Below, piece by piece: positions 55,319-63,880 of a stretch of DNA of 64,000 nucleotides. How positions within the stretch are numbered: position 1 is the stretch's first letter; each line of letters opens with the position of its first letter. The DNA is from Acidobacteriota bacterium (lineage in GTDB: Bacteria > Acidobacteriota > Terriglobia > UBA7540), in contig JAKCCV010000017.1 of NCBI GenBank assembly GCA_021838785.1, positions 1 through 64,000 on the forward strand, written 5' to 3'. The translations under genes were made by a program, and so were the position numbers. The notes under the pieces are model-generated. The model was not told the DNA's origin. It did not search any database and was given only the letters and a program-made list of their open reading frames with translations.

Positions 55319-55622
55319 TTCAATGCCTCCATGGGCCTGCGAAGCTTGTCAAGCTCGTCGTCCGTGATTCGCCAAATCTCGTCGGCAGCACGCTTTGGGT
55401 TCCTTCCACTTCGCCCGGGCGCGGTGCGTCACCGGGCTTTCGTTCGCCCGGGGCGGGGCAAATGGCACGTAGGGACTCCGCCAGCCGCTCGGGGGAATTC
55501 ATCTGATAGCACACGCAGCCTGGAACCGCAACCACAAAAACCTCGCGCGCTGACGGCCTCGAGAGCATAGAGTGCGATAGGGCGATGCCAGCTTGGTGCG
55601 GCCAAACTGCCTCGGCCGTGAA
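55319..55622. other. Intergenic region after cusA
   Basis: About 300 bases between cusA and the carboxylesterase gene. An 82-codon minus-strand frame (55320-55568) has a Cys pair and Pro-rich composition but no good ribosome binding site, so I do not call it. No terminator with a T-run was seen. Confidence 0.35.
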
Positions 55623-58600
55623 TTAGTCCTCGAACGCGGTGGAGGGCCGTAGCTCGCCGCGTCGGAGGGCGCGCTCCTTAAGCATGGCGAAAAAGATGGG
55701 AATCAGCAGCAGCACGGCGATGGAAGAGGTGACCATGCCGCCCACAATGGGCGCGGCGATGGGCTTCATCACATCCGAGCCGATGCCGGTTTCCCAAAGG
55801 ATGGGCCCCAGGCTCGCAATGACGCAGGCAACGGTCATCAGCTTAGGCCGCAGGCGATGCACGGCGCCTTCGATGGTGGCGGCTTCAATGTCCTCGTGCT
55901 GAAGGGGACGGCCCGAAGCCAGACGGCGGTCCAGCGCCTCGTGCAAATAGACCATCATCACGACGCCGGTTTCGACGGCGATGCCAAACAAATCAATGTA
56001 GCCGACCCAGACCGCGACGCTAAACAAGTAGCCCATCAGCCATTGCAAAATGAGGCCGCCCGTGAGCGCGAAAAACGTGGGGAAAAACAACATGGCGGCT
56101 TCGGCGGTGGAATGAAAGACCATGTAGAGCAAGAGAAAGATAACGAAGAACACGATGGGAACAATCAACTCCAGGCGTTTCTTGGCGCGCAACTCGAACT
56201 CGTATTCGCCCGACCAATGGTAAGTGTAGCCGGGTGGGAGCTTCAGCTTCTGGTCGAGCCTTCGGGTGGCGCGCTCGACAAAGCCGCCGTAGTTCGAGGT
56301 GTTCAGATTCAGATAAATGTAGCCGGTGAGCTGCCCTTCTTCGTCGCGGATGCTCGACGGGCCTCGCGAGAAATAAATCCGGGCGACCTCGCCAAGGGGA
56401 ATCTGCGCGCCGGTGGGCGTGGCGATGACCACTAGACGCAAGGCGTTCAAGTTGTCCCGAAAGTCGCGGTTGTAGCGCACGTTAATGGGAAACCGCTCGC
56501 GCCCCTGAATGTTCACGGCAATATCTTCGCCGCCGATGCCGGATTCGACGGCGCGTTGAACGTCCGCCACGGTGAGGCCGTAGCGGGCCGCTAGCGCGCG
56601 GTTCACTTGAATGTTGATGTAAAAGCCTTGGGCTACTTTTTCAGCAAAAGTTGACGCCACCTGGGGAATGGAAGAAAGGATTTGACTGATCTGGGCGCCG
56701 ACGCGCTCAATGCCTTCCAAAGTTGGCCCTTGAACCTTCAGACCAAGGGGCGTTTTCATGCCGGTCAGTTCCATATCCAGGCGGTTTTCGACGGGCATGG
56801 TCCACGTGTTGGTGAGGCCGGGGAATTGCAGCTTGGCGTCCATCTGGCGAATGAGTTTGGAGTAAGTCATGCCGCGCGGCCACTCGTGGCGGGGTTTCAG
56901 CATGATCGTCGTGTCATACATGCTGAGGCCCGCATTATCCGTGGCGCTATTGGACCGCCCGACCGTGCCGAACACGCTTTTAACTTCAGGAAATGACTTG
57001 ATGATGCGGTCTTGCTCCTGAAGCAACTGGGTTGCCTGGCCAATCGAAATGCCGGGCAACGAGGTGGGCATGTAGAGCGCGGATCCCTCAAACAGCGAGG
57101 GCATAAACTCGCTGCCAATACGCTCGGCAAGCGGAATGGACAAAAGGAGAAGCGCCAGGCTGAGGAGCAACGCCGTTTTCCGAAAGCGGAGGCAAAATCG
57201 CAGAATGGGCAGATAAATTGCCTGGGTGAAGCGCGAGACGAGGTTCTGGGACTCCGGGCGCAATTTGCCCCGGATGAAGATCAGCATGAGCACCGGCACG
57301 AGGGTGATGGACAAAATGGAGGCAAGGCTCATGGAAAGAGTTTTGGTCCAGGCGAGCGGCCTGAACATGCGGCCTTCCTGCGCTTGCAAAAGAAAGACCG
57401 GAAGGAATGAAACAACAATGATGACCAGCGAGAAGAAAAGCGCCGGCCCGACCTCCTTCGCTGCATCAATCAGGATGCGGCGGCGCTCGCGCGCGGCGAC
57501 CGGCGGGGGCGGCGCGGGAGATGGCGTGATGGCGGTCGGCAGGGGACCGGCGGCTTGGTTTGCAACGTTGCTTGATGGTTCGTGCCCTGGCGAAGTGGAG
57601 GGCGGCTGCGATGAGCGCTCGGCAAGATGCCGGTAACCGTTCTCGACCATGACAATGGCCGCATCCACCAGCACGCCGATGGCGAGCGCGAGCCCTCCCA
57701 GCGACATGATGTTCGAGCTGACGTGAAGGTAATACATGGGGAGGAAGGAACCGACGACGGCAATCGGGATCGTCAGGATGGGAATCAAAGCGGAGCGAAA
57801 GTGGAAAAGAAAGATGATGATGACTAGGCTGACGACAAGCATCTCTTCCAGCAGGTCGCGCTTCAGGGTGTTGATGGAAGCCTCAATGAGGCCCGAACGG
57901 TCATAGCCCGCCTTGATTTCAATGCCGGGCGGCAGGGAGGAGCGAATTTGCGCGAGCTTTTTCTTGACGCCGTTGATGACCTGGAGGGCGTTCATGCCGT
58001 AGCGCATGACGACGATGCCGCCGACGGTTTGACCCTCGCCGTTCCAGTCCGCTGCCCCCTCGCGGATGTCCGGCCCAAACGACACCGTGCCAAGATCCCG
58101 GATGAGCACCGGAACGCCATTCTTCGTGGTGGCGACGGGGATATTGTCGAGGTCCTTTAAGGAGTGGAAGTAGCCAAGGCCGCGGACCATGTATTCCGCG
58201 CCGCCCAAATCGAGCACGCGACCGCCCACTTCGTTGGTGCTCTCGCGCACGCGCCGAATCACGCGGGAAAGCGGAATGTTGTAGGCGCGCAGTTTGTCGG
58301 GATCCAGCTTCACCTGATATTGCCGCACGAAGCCGCCAATGGTGGCGACCTCCGCCACACCGGGGACCGTCTCAAGCTGGTACCGCAAATACCAGTCCTG
58401 CAAGGTCCGTAAATCCGCCAAGCTGTACTTGTGCGTGTGATCCACGAGCACATATTCATAAACCCAGCCGGCGCCGGTGGCGTCGGGGCCAATCACCGGA
58501 TGGACGCCAGGCGGCAATTCGCCTTGAATTTCCTGCAGGTATTCGAGCACCCGCGAGCGCGCCCAGTACAAATTGGTTCCGCTCTGGAACACCACGAAGA

Positions 58601-58877
58601 TGTAGGAATCCCCAAACATCGTTTGCGCGCGCACCGCCTTAACACGCGGCGCGGCGAGCATGGTGGTGGCGATAGGATAAGTCACCTGGTCTTCGATAAT
58701 GTCAGGCGGCTCACCAGCCCATCGTGTGTGGATGATGACTTGAACGTCGGAAATGTCCGGCAAGGCGTCCAGAGGAATGTGCAACATGGACCAGAGACCC
58801 GCGAAAATCAGCAATGCCGTGCCGGTAAAAACCAAAAAGCGATTGCGCGCGCACCAGTCAATCCAGCGAGGAATCAT
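55623..58877 (-). CDS. cusA: Heavy-metal RND efflux pump, inner-membrane subunit
   Basis: HME-RND transporter of 1084 residues (CusA/CzcA type) that drives metal cations out through a tripartite channel using the proton gradient. The N-terminus (FTGTALLIFAGLWSMLHIPLDALPDISDVQV region) matches, with PDALPDIS as signature; two large periplasmic loops and twelve helices follow. Helix four region has LGGLALAIGVLVDAAIVMVEN, carrying the conserved acidic residue. A Pro/Ser-rich insertion of about 45 residues follows near residue 420 in a cytoplasmic loop. The start codon follows the cusB stop directly. Metal specificity is not certain. Confidence 0.93.
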   Translation of the reverse strand: MIPRWIDWCARNRFLVFTGTALLIFAGLWSMLHIPLDALPDISDVQVIIHTRWAGEPPDIIEDQVTYPIATTMLAAPRVKAVRAQTMFGDSYIFVVFQSGTNLYWARSRVLEYLQEIQGELPPGVHPVIGPDATGAGWVYEYVLVDHTHKYSLADLRTLQDWYLRYQLETVPGVAEVATIGGFVRQYQVKLDPDKLRAYNIPLSRVIRRVRESTNEVGGRVLDLGGAEYMVRGLGYFHSLKDLDNIPVATTKNGVPVLIRDLGTVSFGPDIREGAADWNGEGQTVGGIVVMRYGMNALQVINGVKKKLAQIRSSLPPGIEIKAGYDRSGLIEASINTLKRDLLEEMLVVSLVIIIFLFHFRSALIPILTIPIAVVGSFLPMYYLHVSSNIMSLGGLALAIGVLVDAAIVMVENGYRHLAERSSQPPSTSPGHEPSSNVANQAAGPLPTAITPSPAPPPPVAARERRRILIDAAKEVGPALFFSLVIIVVSFLPVFLLQAQEGRMFRPLAWTKTLSMSLASILSITLVPVLMLIFIRGKLRPESQNLVSRFTQAIYLPILRFCLRFRKTALLLSLALLLLSIPLAERIGSEFMPSLFEGSALYMPTSLPGISIGQATQLLQEQDRIIKSFPEVKSVFGTVGRSNSATDNAGLSMYDTTIMLKPRHEWPRGMTYSKLIRQMDAKLQFPGLTNTWTMPVENRLDMELTGMKTPLGLKVQGPTLEGIERVGAQISQILSSIPQVASTFAEKVAQGFYINIQVNRALAARYGLTVADVQRAVESGIGGEDIAVNIQGRERFPINVRYNRDFRDNLNALRLVVIATPTGAQIPLGEVARIYFSRGPSSIRDEEGQLTGYIYLNLNTSNYGGFVERATRRLDQKLKLPPGYTYHWSGEYEFELRAKKRLELIVPIVFFVIFLLLYMVFHSTAEAAMLFFPTFFALTGGLILQWLMGYLFSVAVWVGYIDLFGIAVETGVVMMVYLHEALDRRLASGRPLQHEDIEAATIEGAVHRLRPKLMTVACVIASLGPILWETGIGSDVMKPIAAPIVGGMVTSSIAVLLLIPIFFAMLKERALRRGELRPSTAFED

Positions 58878-60452
58878 TTACATACCTCCTGCCGCGGTGA
58901 GGGTCAATTGTTTGGCGGCAAGGGTTTGCCCGCCCTTTTGCGCGACGATGCTGACCTGCCAGGTGCCGCCGCTCGTCAGCTTGCCGTTTGCTTCGTAGAT
59001 TCCTCCGCCCTTGTTGGCGAGCGGCACCACCACGCGCATCGCGGACATGCCCATGGCGGGCATGGCCGGCATGAACAGCGTCAGGGTGACTTGGGCGCCG
59101 TCAATCGGTTTGCCGTCCGAGGCCGTCAATTTCACGCGAAAAAGGTTGCGGCCCTTTTGAGGCGGCGAGGGGTTTGTCGTGAATTCAATGGACGCCCGTG
59201 CCCGCGCGGCGTTCATCGCGGCGGCGGCCCCGGCGCCCGGCGGTGGCGGCATGAACGAGCCGAGCGCGGCCTGAAGCTGGCTTTCCGAATCAATCAGGAA
59301 GTTGGCCGAAGTCACGATGCGCTCGCCCGGCTTGAGCCCTTTCAGCACGATGTACTCGCTGCCCGCCTGCGGCCCCAGCTCAACGTTTCTTGGCTCCAAA
59401 TACCCGCCGCCGCGATCAATGAAGACGATATTGTGCGTGCCCGTCTGGAAGACCCCCGAAGCCGGAATGACCAGATGCCGACCCAGCGGAATGCGCATTG
59501 TGACGTTAACGAACATGCCTGGCATGAGCTTCAGAGCAGAGTTCGAGAAGACCAGCCGCACCTTCACGGTTCGGGTGGTTGCGTTCACCGTCGGCCAGAT
59601 GTAGTCCACGCGGCCGTAAAACGTGCGGCCGGGATAAGCATCCACAGTGACGCTGGCCGGGTCACCCCTTCTCACCTGCCCGATTTGGTTTTGGAAAACG
59701 TGAGCATAGACCCATACGGTAGAAAGATTGGCGATGGCATAAAGCCGCGTTTCCGGCCGCACGTACATTTGCGGCAAGGCGTTGCGTTCCGTAATGAAGC
59801 CGGAAACCGGAGCGTCAATTTCAAGCGCGCGCTGCACGTTGCCCGTGGTTTCAAGTCGTCGAATCTCGCGCGTCGGAATTTGCCACTGCTTCAGCCGTTC
59901 AACGGCCGCGTTGAGGAGCGACGTGGCCCCGGAAGCCACGCCCGGCACGCTGCTTGCGCCCAGCAGATTCCGGTTCTGTCGGGCGATCAAATATTCCTGC
60001 TCGGCCGTTACCAGCTCGGGGCTGTAGATGGTCAACAGAGGCCGACCTCGACGGATGTACTGGTAGGTGTAGTTCGCAAAGACCCGCTCAATCCAACCCG
60101 AAAAGCGGAGCTGGATATAGGAGAGCAGTTGCTCGTCCACGTCCACGTTGCCAACCGTGCGAATCGTATTGAAAACCGGCTTAAATTGCACGGTTCCAAC
60201 CTTCACTCCGATGCGCTGCAAACGCTGCGGTGAAAGTTCGACTGCGGCGAGAGGAGCCTGCGCGGGCGGAAGCGTTGCGGACGCGTTGCCGCTCTGGCGG
60301 GCCGCAGCCGGTGTCGCCGGAGCTTGAACGGCTTGGGGCGGCCTCGCTCGACGGCGAAGCCACGGAGAGCGCCAAGCCACGTACGCGAGGGCGGCAGCGA
60401 GGCCGACGGCGATGACTAAGGTGGTCATGAAGGCAGTTCGGTAATTTTTCAT
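58878..60452 (-). CDS. cusB: RND efflux periplasmic adaptor with C-terminal extra domain
   Basis: Membrane fusion protein of 524 residues. An N-terminal helix (FMTTLVIAVGLAAALAYVAW) is followed by a Pro/Ala linker, then the adaptor core (LSPQRLQRIGVKVGTV, VDEQLLSYIQLRFSGWIERV, GRPLLTIYSPELVTAEQEYL, GMFVNVTMRIPLGRHLVIP). From about residue 420 an additional beta domain resembles FixH/YtkA-like domains and contains a Met-rich stretch (MPAMPAMGMSAM), suited to binding Cu(I) or Ag(I). GGAGGAGCC precedes the ATG. Confidence 0.92.
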   Translation of the reverse strand: MKNYRTAFMTTLVIAVGLAAALAYVAWRSPWLRRRARPPQAVQAPATPAAARQSGNASATLPPAQAPLAAVELSPQRLQRIGVKVGTVQFKPVFNTIRTVGNVDVDEQLLSYIQLRFSGWIERVFANYTYQYIRRGRPLLTIYSPELVTAEQEYLIARQNRNLLGASSVPGVASGATSLLNAAVERLKQWQIPTREIRRLETTGNVQRALEIDAPVSGFITERNALPQMYVRPETRLYAIANLSTVWVYAHVFQNQIGQVRRGDPASVTVDAYPGRTFYGRVDYIWPTVNATTRTVKVRLVFSNSALKLMPGMFVNVTMRIPLGRHLVIPASGVFQTGTHNIVFIDRGGGYLEPRNVELGPQAGSEYIVLKGLKPGERIVTSANFLIDSESQLQAALGSFMPPPPGAGAAAAMNAARARASIEFTTNPSPPQKGRNLFRVKLTASDGKPIDGAQVTLTLFMPAMPAMGMSAMRVVVPLANKGGGIYEANGKLTSGGTWQVSIVAQKGGQTLAAKQLTLTAAGGM

Positions 60453-60531
60453 GGTGCGGCTCCTCCTTCGGGTTCCTCGATGGCCGCGCGGGCCGGACAG
60501 CTTGCCCTGGCGGCCAGGCGAGTCCGGCTGG

Positions 60532-61887
60532 CTAGGGCAGCTTGATTCCGGTGAGCTGCTCGATTTTGGCTATCGCGATCTCGTGATGGGCCATGGTCTG
60601 CCAATACTCCAGGTTCAAATTCAGCACCTCAAGGAATGACGACAGCAGCGATTGAAAATCCTCTTGACCTGTTTGATAAGCCGCCAAGCCGGCCTCGAAA
60701 CTTGCTTGCGCTTGCGGAATCAGCCCTTGACGATAAATCGTGATGGTTTTGGCCGCGGCATCGGCAGCCAGATACCGCTGCTCAACCTCCGAGTAAGCCT
60801 GTTGGGTGGCCGCCTCGTAGTCGCGCTGTGAACGGCGAAGCTCTTCGGCGGCTTCGGCCAGTTCGGCCTGCTGGCGTCGCGTGCGATGGATCGGGAGCTT
60901 GACGCCGAACGTCACCATGTAGTAGTCGGGGAACGGAGCACCCGTGTGCTGCCACATGTATTGGAGGTTGAAGTCGGGATAGAAATCCTTCCGCGCCAGT
61001 TCCACGTTCAGGCTTTGGCGCCGCACCAAGTCCTGATCGAGGGCAATGGTCGGATTGCCCGCGCGGATACGGGCGAGCAACTGGCCGGTGGTGAAAGGCA
61101 ATGTCGTTTCCTTCAGCGGCTCGGGCGCGATGTCGGGCGATTCGGGCGGACGGTTGAGAAGCTGCTTGATTTCAGCTTCAAGCTGCCCCATGCGCTTATG
61201 GTGGTGAACGATCATGCGGAGCAATTGGGTGCGCTCAAGCTGCGCCTTGAGGACGTCCGCCTGGTTGCCCTCGCCGACGCGATACCGGGCCTCAGCGATC
61301 TTTTCAATCTGGGCTAGGAGCTTTCCGTCGCGACGAAGAATGCCGAGCGTTTTTGCGTAGTACGCCAGCTTGTAATAATCCTCTTCCAGTTTCTCGACCA
61401 CCGCGCGACGAATGGCCCTCATCTGTTCGCCGTAAGCGGCCGCCTGGCGTCGAGCGGCTTCGCCGCGCAGGCGCAGTTTGCCGGGGAAGGGCAGGTTTTG
61501 CGAGACACCGAATCCGATATAAGCGAAATCGCTGCTCGAAAACCCCGCGAAGGGTCGCGGACTGCCCACCGAAAATTGCTGCACGGTGAATCGCGGGTCC
61601 GGAAGCGTGGATACTTGAGAGGGAACCTGCTCGGCCGCTTGCCAGGCGCGGCGCGCCGCGAGAATGCGAGGGTTGTTCTGCTCGGCTTCGCGCACCAACT
61701 GCGGGAGCGGCGTGGGGGGAACGGACGGCATCCGTGCATGGAACCAGGAACTCGAAGACCCCGGCGCTTTCTGTTGTGATGGAGTCGGCGTCACAGCGGC
61801 TATGAGAAGGAACCCAATCATCCCAGCGACCAATGAAAGGCGTTGGAGATGGCGTAACACGATCGGTAACCGGCGGCGCGAACTCAT
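60532..61887 (-). CDS. cusC: Outer-membrane efflux channel (TolC/CusC type)
   Basis: Outer-membrane factor of 451 residues. I start at ATG 61887 (MSSRRRLPIVLRHLQRLSL), since GGAGGAACCC lies upstream and the codon overlaps the preceding stop (ATGA). A signal peptide (LVAGMIGFLLIAAVTPTPS) is followed by two TolC repeats: LVREAEQNNPRILAARRAWQ, KIAEARYRVGEGNQADVLKAQ and YEAATQQAYSEVEQRYLAAD. These long helices form the periplasmic tunnel. It precedes cusB by 79 bases. Confidence 0.92.
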   Translation of the reverse strand: MSSRRRLPIVLRHLQRLSLVAGMIGFLLIAAVTPTPSQQKAPGSSSSWFHARMPSVPPTPLPQLVREAEQNNPRILAARRAWQAAEQVPSQVSTLPDPRFTVQQFSVGSPRPFAGFSSSDFAYIGFGVSQNLPFPGKLRLRGEAARRQAAAYGEQMRAIRRAVVEKLEEDYYKLAYYAKTLGILRRDGKLLAQIEKIAEARYRVGEGNQADVLKAQLERTQLLRMIVHHHKRMGQLEAEIKQLLNRPPESPDIAPEPLKETTLPFTTGQLLARIRAGNPTIALDQDLVRRQSLNVELARKDFYPDFNLQYMWQHTGAPFPDYYMVTFGVKLPIHRTRRQQAELAEAAEELRRSQRDYEAATQQAYSEVEQRYLAADAAAKTITIYRQGLIPQAQASFEAGLAAYQTGQEDFQSLLSSFLEVLNLNLEYWQTMAHHEIAIAKIEQLTGIKLP

Positions 61888-62600
61888 CGTTGGGTTCCTC
61901 CTCGAGGGCTCAGCCCGCGGAGACGGCGAGCGTAAACCAAGCACCAGAGCCGATCAAAAAGCCGCTCCGACATGGGCTGTTTGAGTTCAAAGTTGAAGAT
62001 TTCGCGGTAGCCGCCGACGCGGAAGTGGTAGGGGTCGGGCCGAGCGATGGTTTCAATGTCCGCCCATCGCCAGCTTCGCGCGCCACGGCCCCTGGCGGTC
62101 AGGTAATCTATGCCGGTGGAGCGGAAACGCAGAACGCCGTTCGTTCCGCCTCCGCGCGTGGGATGGCGCGCCGCGAGCGAGGCAAAAGCGGGCGCATGAG
62201 GGTTGGGCACGCCGTTTTCACTCGGTTTTCCCACTTGGCGCGCGAGTTGAGCGGCTACCTGCGGCGGAATGGCCGTTCGCATATCGAAATGGAAACTTCG
62301 CGTGCCCGGCAAGTGCCACTTCCGGTTTTCGTAGCTGACCAGAACCAAGTGGTGCGGGCGAAGAGCAAAGGTTCTGATATCTTGAAAGGACCAAGATAGT
62401 GCGGGGCCCTCCGCCGGCTGGAACCCCACGCCCTTCGCCCCAATCCGCAAGGTGCCGCGCACCTTCCGCAACCCGTGATGCCAGATGGCCACCGATTGCC
62501 AATGGATCACGGACCGGCGGCGCGACAATCCTGCCGCCCTCAGACCGCCGAGCGGCAACAAAGACAAGGCTGCATAGAGCATCGTTCCTGACGCTTTCAT
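61884..62600 (-). CDS. Exported tandem PH-like domain protein in the cus operon
   Basis: The 238-residue protein has a signal peptide (LYAALSLLPLGGLRAAG) and two similar segments: about 49-109 (GTLRIGAKGVGF, then W70-SFQ-D74-I-RTF) and about 155-216 (GVLRFRSTGIDYL, then W177-RWA-D181-I-ETI). Both keep G-x-L-R, an aromatic/Gly strand, W-x3-D-I-x-T, and a final strand rich in aromatics, much like bacterial PH-like domains. I do not know this pair in Cus systems. CAGGAGGAAATC precedes the ATG, and its stop overlaps the cusC start. A lipid or protein-binding accessory role to the pump is inference. Confidence 0.75.
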   Translation of the reverse strand: MKASGTMLYAALSLLPLGGLRAAGLSRRRSVIHWQSVAIWHHGLRKVRGTLRIGAKGVGFQPAEGPALSWSFQDIRTFALRPHHLVLVSYENRKWHLPGTRSFHFDMRTAIPPQVAAQLARQVGKPSENGVPNPHAPAFASLAARHPTRGGGTNGVLRFRSTGIDYLTARGRGARSWRWADIETIARPDPYHFRVGGYREIFNFELKQPMSERLFDRLWCLVYARRLRGLSPRGGTQR

Positions 62601-62714
62601 GATTTCCTCCTGGGCCTAACTCACTTCACACGTGGAGAGGTGCGCCGGCTGTGCGTAGGGTCACACCTCCGCCTTGCATTACGTAGCCGAACTCTCGAGG
62701 TGCGAACGCGGAAA

Positions 62715-63059
62715 CTAAATCAGCAGGATGGAGTTGAGGAGATAAATCGGAGGGGGTGAAGAACCGTTGGACAGCGGATGCTGCGGTAACGCGGCGCGGA
62801 CGCGAACTGAACGTCCTTGCGCCCCGGCCTGCTCGAGCCGCGAAACCACCCACCGCACCGGCGCAACCTTATAAGGCGCTGCGGCCGCAAGCGAAGGCAA
62901 CTCGGCGGCGCCGATCCGGCAGCAACTGGAAGGCCCGGAGCTGCAAGGCATATTGGCGCCGCGGCAGCAGGCGTTTCGGCGAGAGACGGCGCCTTGAAAC
63001 TCGCACATCGCGGCGAGCAGTTGGCAAGCCACCACCGCGATTGCTATCTCTTTGCGCAT
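62715..63059 (-). CDS. Small Cys-rich exported protein, leader of the cus operon
   Basis: Putative protein of 114 residues starting at ATG 63059. The N-terminus is signal-like (KEIAIAVVACQLLAAMC). It is followed by five closely spaced cysteines (31, 32, 39, 46, 47) in RRNACCRGANMPCSSG and PSSCC, with a Met, a plausible site for a soft metal. The C-terminus is PPPIYLLNSILLI. It lies 114 bases upstream of the PH-like gene on the same strand and behind a strong promoter. The ribosome binding site is weak (GGGTG). The family is unknown to me; composition and context make it likely to be real. Confidence 0.55.
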   Translation of the reverse strand: MRKEIAIAVVACQLLAAMCEFQGAVSRRNACCRGANMPCSSGPSSCCRIGAAELPSLAAAAPYKVAPVRWVVSRLEQAGAQGRSVRVRAALPQHPLSNGSSPPPIYLLNSILLI

Positions 63060-63127
63060 TCGTTGCACCCGCGCAGGGACGATGTCAGCCGATACTGCGA
63101 ACTCCACGTGTTGGAACGTAGATTCGC

Positions 63128-63155
63128 TTGACCCACCGACCAACGGGCGTATTAT
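63128..63155 (+). promoter_or_regulatory. Overlapping divergent promoter of the TPR gene
   Basis: TTGACC (63128-63133) and TATTAT (63150-63155) with a 16-base spacer face the TPR gene at 63245. The -10 shares bases with the minus-strand promoter, so RNA polymerase cannot use both at once. Confidence 0.5.
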
Positions 63156-63179
63156 AATAAACAGTGAATCCTTTCGCAA
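63151..63179 (-). promoter_or_regulatory. Strong promoter of the cus operon
   Basis: On the minus strand TTGCGA (63179-63174) is followed by 17 bases and a perfect TATAAT (63156-63151). The leader to ATG 63059 is about 85 bases. The -10 sits in the palindrome TATTATAATA, which also serves the opposite strand. Confidence 0.65.
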
Positions 63180-63244
63180 GGTGTGGGTTCGCGGCACCAG
63201 AGGCGCGAGAGCAAACCAAAGCCGGCCGCCGCAGGCGATAGCGG

Positions 63245-63844
63245 ATGAAGATTGAGACGATTGCAACCGCCATCATTTTCTTCGGGGTCGGTTTCATGGC
63301 CGGATACATTTACAAGACCGAGCGGTCGCAGGCTGCTCCGGGGAATGTAGCCATGGCGACGGCCGCTCCCTCTTCCAATGCCGCGGCCGGCTCGACTGCG
63401 GCGCTGCCTCCGGGTCACCCGCCTCTTGCCGAAGCGGCGGTGATTGATACTTTGCAGCAGCAGGCCGCCGCCAATCCCACCAACCCTGCGATTCCTCTCA
63501 AGCTCGCCAACTACTGCTATGATAAGCATCTCTACGAGTTGGCCATCAAGTGGTACCGAAAGACGCTCGAGCTCGATCCGAAGAATGTCAATGCCCGGAC
63601 GGATCTGGGCACGGCGCTTTTTTACTCTGGGCGGCCGACGGATGCGATTCGAGAATATCAAAAGGCGCTGAGCATTGACCCGAACCATGAGCCAACCTTG
63701 TTTAACTTGATTATCGTGAACGCTGAAGGAACGCACAATCTGCGGGAGGCTCAGCATTACTGGGAAATCCTCCATCGCCGTAATCCCAACTACCCCGGGC
63801 TCAAGCGCTTGCAGCAGGAATTGGCGCAGATGTCCCGAGCTTAG
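63245..63844 (+). CDS. Membrane-anchored TPR protein
   Basis: The 199-residue protein has an N-terminal membrane helix (IETIATAIIFFGVGFMAGYIY), an Ala/Ser/Pro linker to about residue 60, and three TPR units: AIPLKLANYCYDKHLYELAIKWY, ARTDLGTALFYSGRPTDAIREY and the shorter HNLREAQHYWEIL (first two given by their core residues LANYCYDKHLYELAIKWY and TDLGTALFYSGRPTDAIREY). It resembles CcmH/CycH-like TPR or zinc-resistance TPR proteins but lacks decisive motifs. It is probably periplasm-facing and mediates protein interaction. It is divergent from the cus operon with an overlapping promoter. Confidence 0.8.
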   Translation: MKIETIATAIIFFGVGFMAGYIYKTERSQAAPGNVAMATAAPSSNAAAGSTAALPPGHPPLAEAAVIDTLQQQAAANPTNPAIPLKLANYCYDKHLYELAIKWYRKTLELDPKNVNARTDLGTALFYSGRPTDAIREYQKALSIDPNHEPTLFNLIIVNAEGTHNLREAQHYWEILHRRNPNYPGLKRLQQELAQMSRA

Positions 63845-63880
63845 AGGCATCCTGGCGCACGCCGCCGTCGTCATAGAATT

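Noticed and set aside
58431-60233. A 600-codon plus-strand frame opposite cusA/cusB
   Set aside because: Antisense to conserved efflux genes, no motifs, Arg/His-rich composition.
62756-63131. Plus-strand frames opposite the Cys-rich gene
   Set aside because: They are Arg-rich without ribosome sites. The minus-strand frame has a signal peptide, promoter and operon context.
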